Of a stretch of DNA of 5,714 bases, positions 4,761-5,714 are shown piece after piece (within the stretch, counting starts at the first letter, position 1; each line of letters starts with the position of its first letter). The notes below the pieces were generated by a model, which ran no database searches, was not told where the DNA came from, and was given only the letters and a program-made list of their open reading frames with translations. Source of the stretch: Sutterella sp. (GTDB lineage Bacteria > Pseudomonadota > Gammaproteobacteria > Burkholderiales > Burkholderiaceae_F). Both the position numbers and the translations under genes were made by a program. The stretch covers positions 1-5,714 of the forward strand of contig DYBN01000007.1 in assembly GCA_019418605.1 (NCBI GenBank), written 5' to 3'.

Positions 4761-5714
4761 TTAAAGTTTCTTGACCTCAACCAGGTTGGTGTGCTGCGGG
4801 TTGGCTTTCGCCAACGGGCTCTTTTTCAGAGAGGTGAGCGTATTGATCGAGGGGCCCGTGTCGGTGCCGTCGGAGCCGGGCGTAAACCACCCGCCCTGCG
4901 GGAAGGCGACCACGCCGGGGAAGATGCGAGAGGTGACATGCACGGGGATGCGCACGCGGCCGCGGTCGTTGTAGACCAGGGCGGTATCGCCCGTTTTGAG
5001 ACCGCGCCCTCTTGCGTCGATCGGGTTGATGAGAAGTTCGTCGGGGTGTGCTTCGCGAAGCCATGCCACGTTGTGGTAGGTCGAGTGCGTGCGGCCGTGG
5101 CCGTGGTAGCCGTAGCACTGCAGGGGGTACTTCTTTTGCAGCGCGTCGCCCGGCATCTCCCAGGTGCTCACAAACTGAGGCAGAGGCGTGATCACGTCGC
5201 CCTTTTCAAGCTTCCAGGTGCGGGCGATTTCAGCAAGCCTGGCGCTGTAGATTTCAATCTTGCCCGAGGGCGTCTTGAGAGGATTTTTCTCCGGATCGTC
5301 GCGGAAGGCCTTCAAAACCACGGTCTTGCCGCGCCCCAATCCCGGCACCTTGACGATGCCCTGCTTCCAGAAGGTCTCAAAGTCGGGCATGGCATCGGGG
5401 TGCTTGGCGCGGGTTTGTTCATAGCACCAGCGCACCCAGTCTTCCTGCGAGCGCCCTTCGGTGTATTTGTCTTCGATCCCGAAGCGCTTGGCAATCTGAG
5501 AGCAGATCCAGTAGCCGCTTTTTTGCTCCCACTGGGGCTCTACGCACTTTTGCAGGGCGACCATGAAGTTGCTCGTGCCGGTGGCGTAGCCGTCGGCTGC
5601 GATGTCGTTGATTTCCTGCTGCATGACGTCGGGCAGGATCAGATCGGCCCAGCGCGCCGTGGCGGTCATCTGATTGTCGATGACGAGAATGAACTCGCAC
5701 TTTGATTCATCGGC
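4761..5714 (-). CDS. dmsA: DmsA: molybdopterin catalytic subunit of DMSO reductase family enzyme, 3' part
   Basis: The frame is open to the window edge (5714), so the N-terminus, signal peptide, Fe-S site and molybdenum ligand lie outside. The visible 317 residues start ADESKCEFILVIDNQMT and run through ARWADLILPDV, the conserved strand that precedes the second half of the Mo-bisMGD enzymes. The last 120 residues form the molydopterin dinucleotide-binding domain: YPLQCYGYHGHGRTHST, INPIDARGRGLKTGD, NDRGRVRIPVHVTSR, PGVVAFPQGGWF, and the ending INTLTSLKKSPLAKANPQHTNLVEV, which parallels the E. coli DmsA C-terminus (INVLT…SPLAKGNPSHTNLVQV). The enzyme reduces DMSO or related S-/N-oxides as terminal electron acceptor. 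The true substrate is not decided by this part. It is first gene of the visible dmsAB unit. Confidence 0.95.
   Translation of the reverse strand, partial: ADESKCEFILVIDNQMTATARWADLILPDVMQQEINDIAADGYATGTSNFMVALQKCVEPQWEQKSGYWICSQIAKRFGIEDKYTEGRSQEDWVRWCYEQTRAKHPDAMPDFETFWKQGIVKVPGLGRGKTVVLKAFRDDPEKNPLKTPSGKIEIYSARLAEIARTWKLEKGDVITPLPQFVSTWEMPGDALQKKYPLQCYGYHGHGRTHSTYHNVAWLREAHPDELLINPIDARGRGLKTGDTALVYNDRGRVRIPVHVTSRIFPGVVAFPQGGWFTPGSDGTDTGPSINTLTSLKKSPLAKANPQHTNLVEVKKL

Noticed and set aside
4029..5705. A 558-residue plus-strand open frame opposite dmsAB
   Set aside because: It is antisense to two clearly recognised genes, has no family resemblance, and is explained by GC-rich codon bias.

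Overview
The window is a bacterial chromosomal segment that joins a conserved anaerobic-respiration block on the right to accessory DNA on the left, with a tRNA-Leu gene between them. The dmsAB-type genes and the general gene style suggest a Gram-negative anaerobe or facultative anaerobe. A Sutterellaceae-like betaproteobacterium would fit, but that is a guess from gene content, not something the sequence proves.

Layout, left to right. (1) 10-234, minus: a small SGLS-type protein resembling the small accessory/transposase-associated ORFs of IS elements, with a perfect 7-bp inverted repeat next to its ribosome binding site. (2) 415-1134, plus: a 71-residue unknown ORF overlapping a DUF2335-type membrane protein gene. 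The DUF2335 frame is broken once near 735-750, and its stop codon also appears to be lost just before a pair of terminators. (3) 1139-2671: a complete-looking 1533-bp ISKra4-family insertion sequence with imperfect 24-bp terminal inverted repeats, its own promoter overlapping the left repeat, and a DDE transposase split into two frames at a run of nine A. (4) 2698-2859, minus: tRNA-Leu(UAG) with an encoded CCA end and a strong terminator. (5) 2898-3770, minus: a UreE-like protein with a roughly 148-residue Gly/His/Cys/acid tail made of about 4.5 repeats of 26-27 residues. No other urease gene is present. (6) 3771-4124: no gene seen; it holds a dyad and the terminator of the next operon. (7) 4125-5714, minus: dmsB and the 3' part of dmsA (dimethyl sulfoxide reductase family) in an operon, with no dmsC following.

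The right half is respiratory and metal-related: a molybdopterin/Fe-S oxidoreductase and a probable nickel-binding or metal-storage protein, transcribed in the same direction but separated by a terminator. The left half is mobile or decaying DNA lying on the 3' side of the tRNA gene, a classic place for islands to enter. The most unusual item is the orphan UreE-like protein. Its globular domain has lost the usual metal-binding histidines, while its tail carries about 40 His and 26 Cys. A caution: all three frame breaks in the left half would be repaired by adding one base in or beside a homopolymer, so sequencing error competes with programmed frameshifting and real decay.
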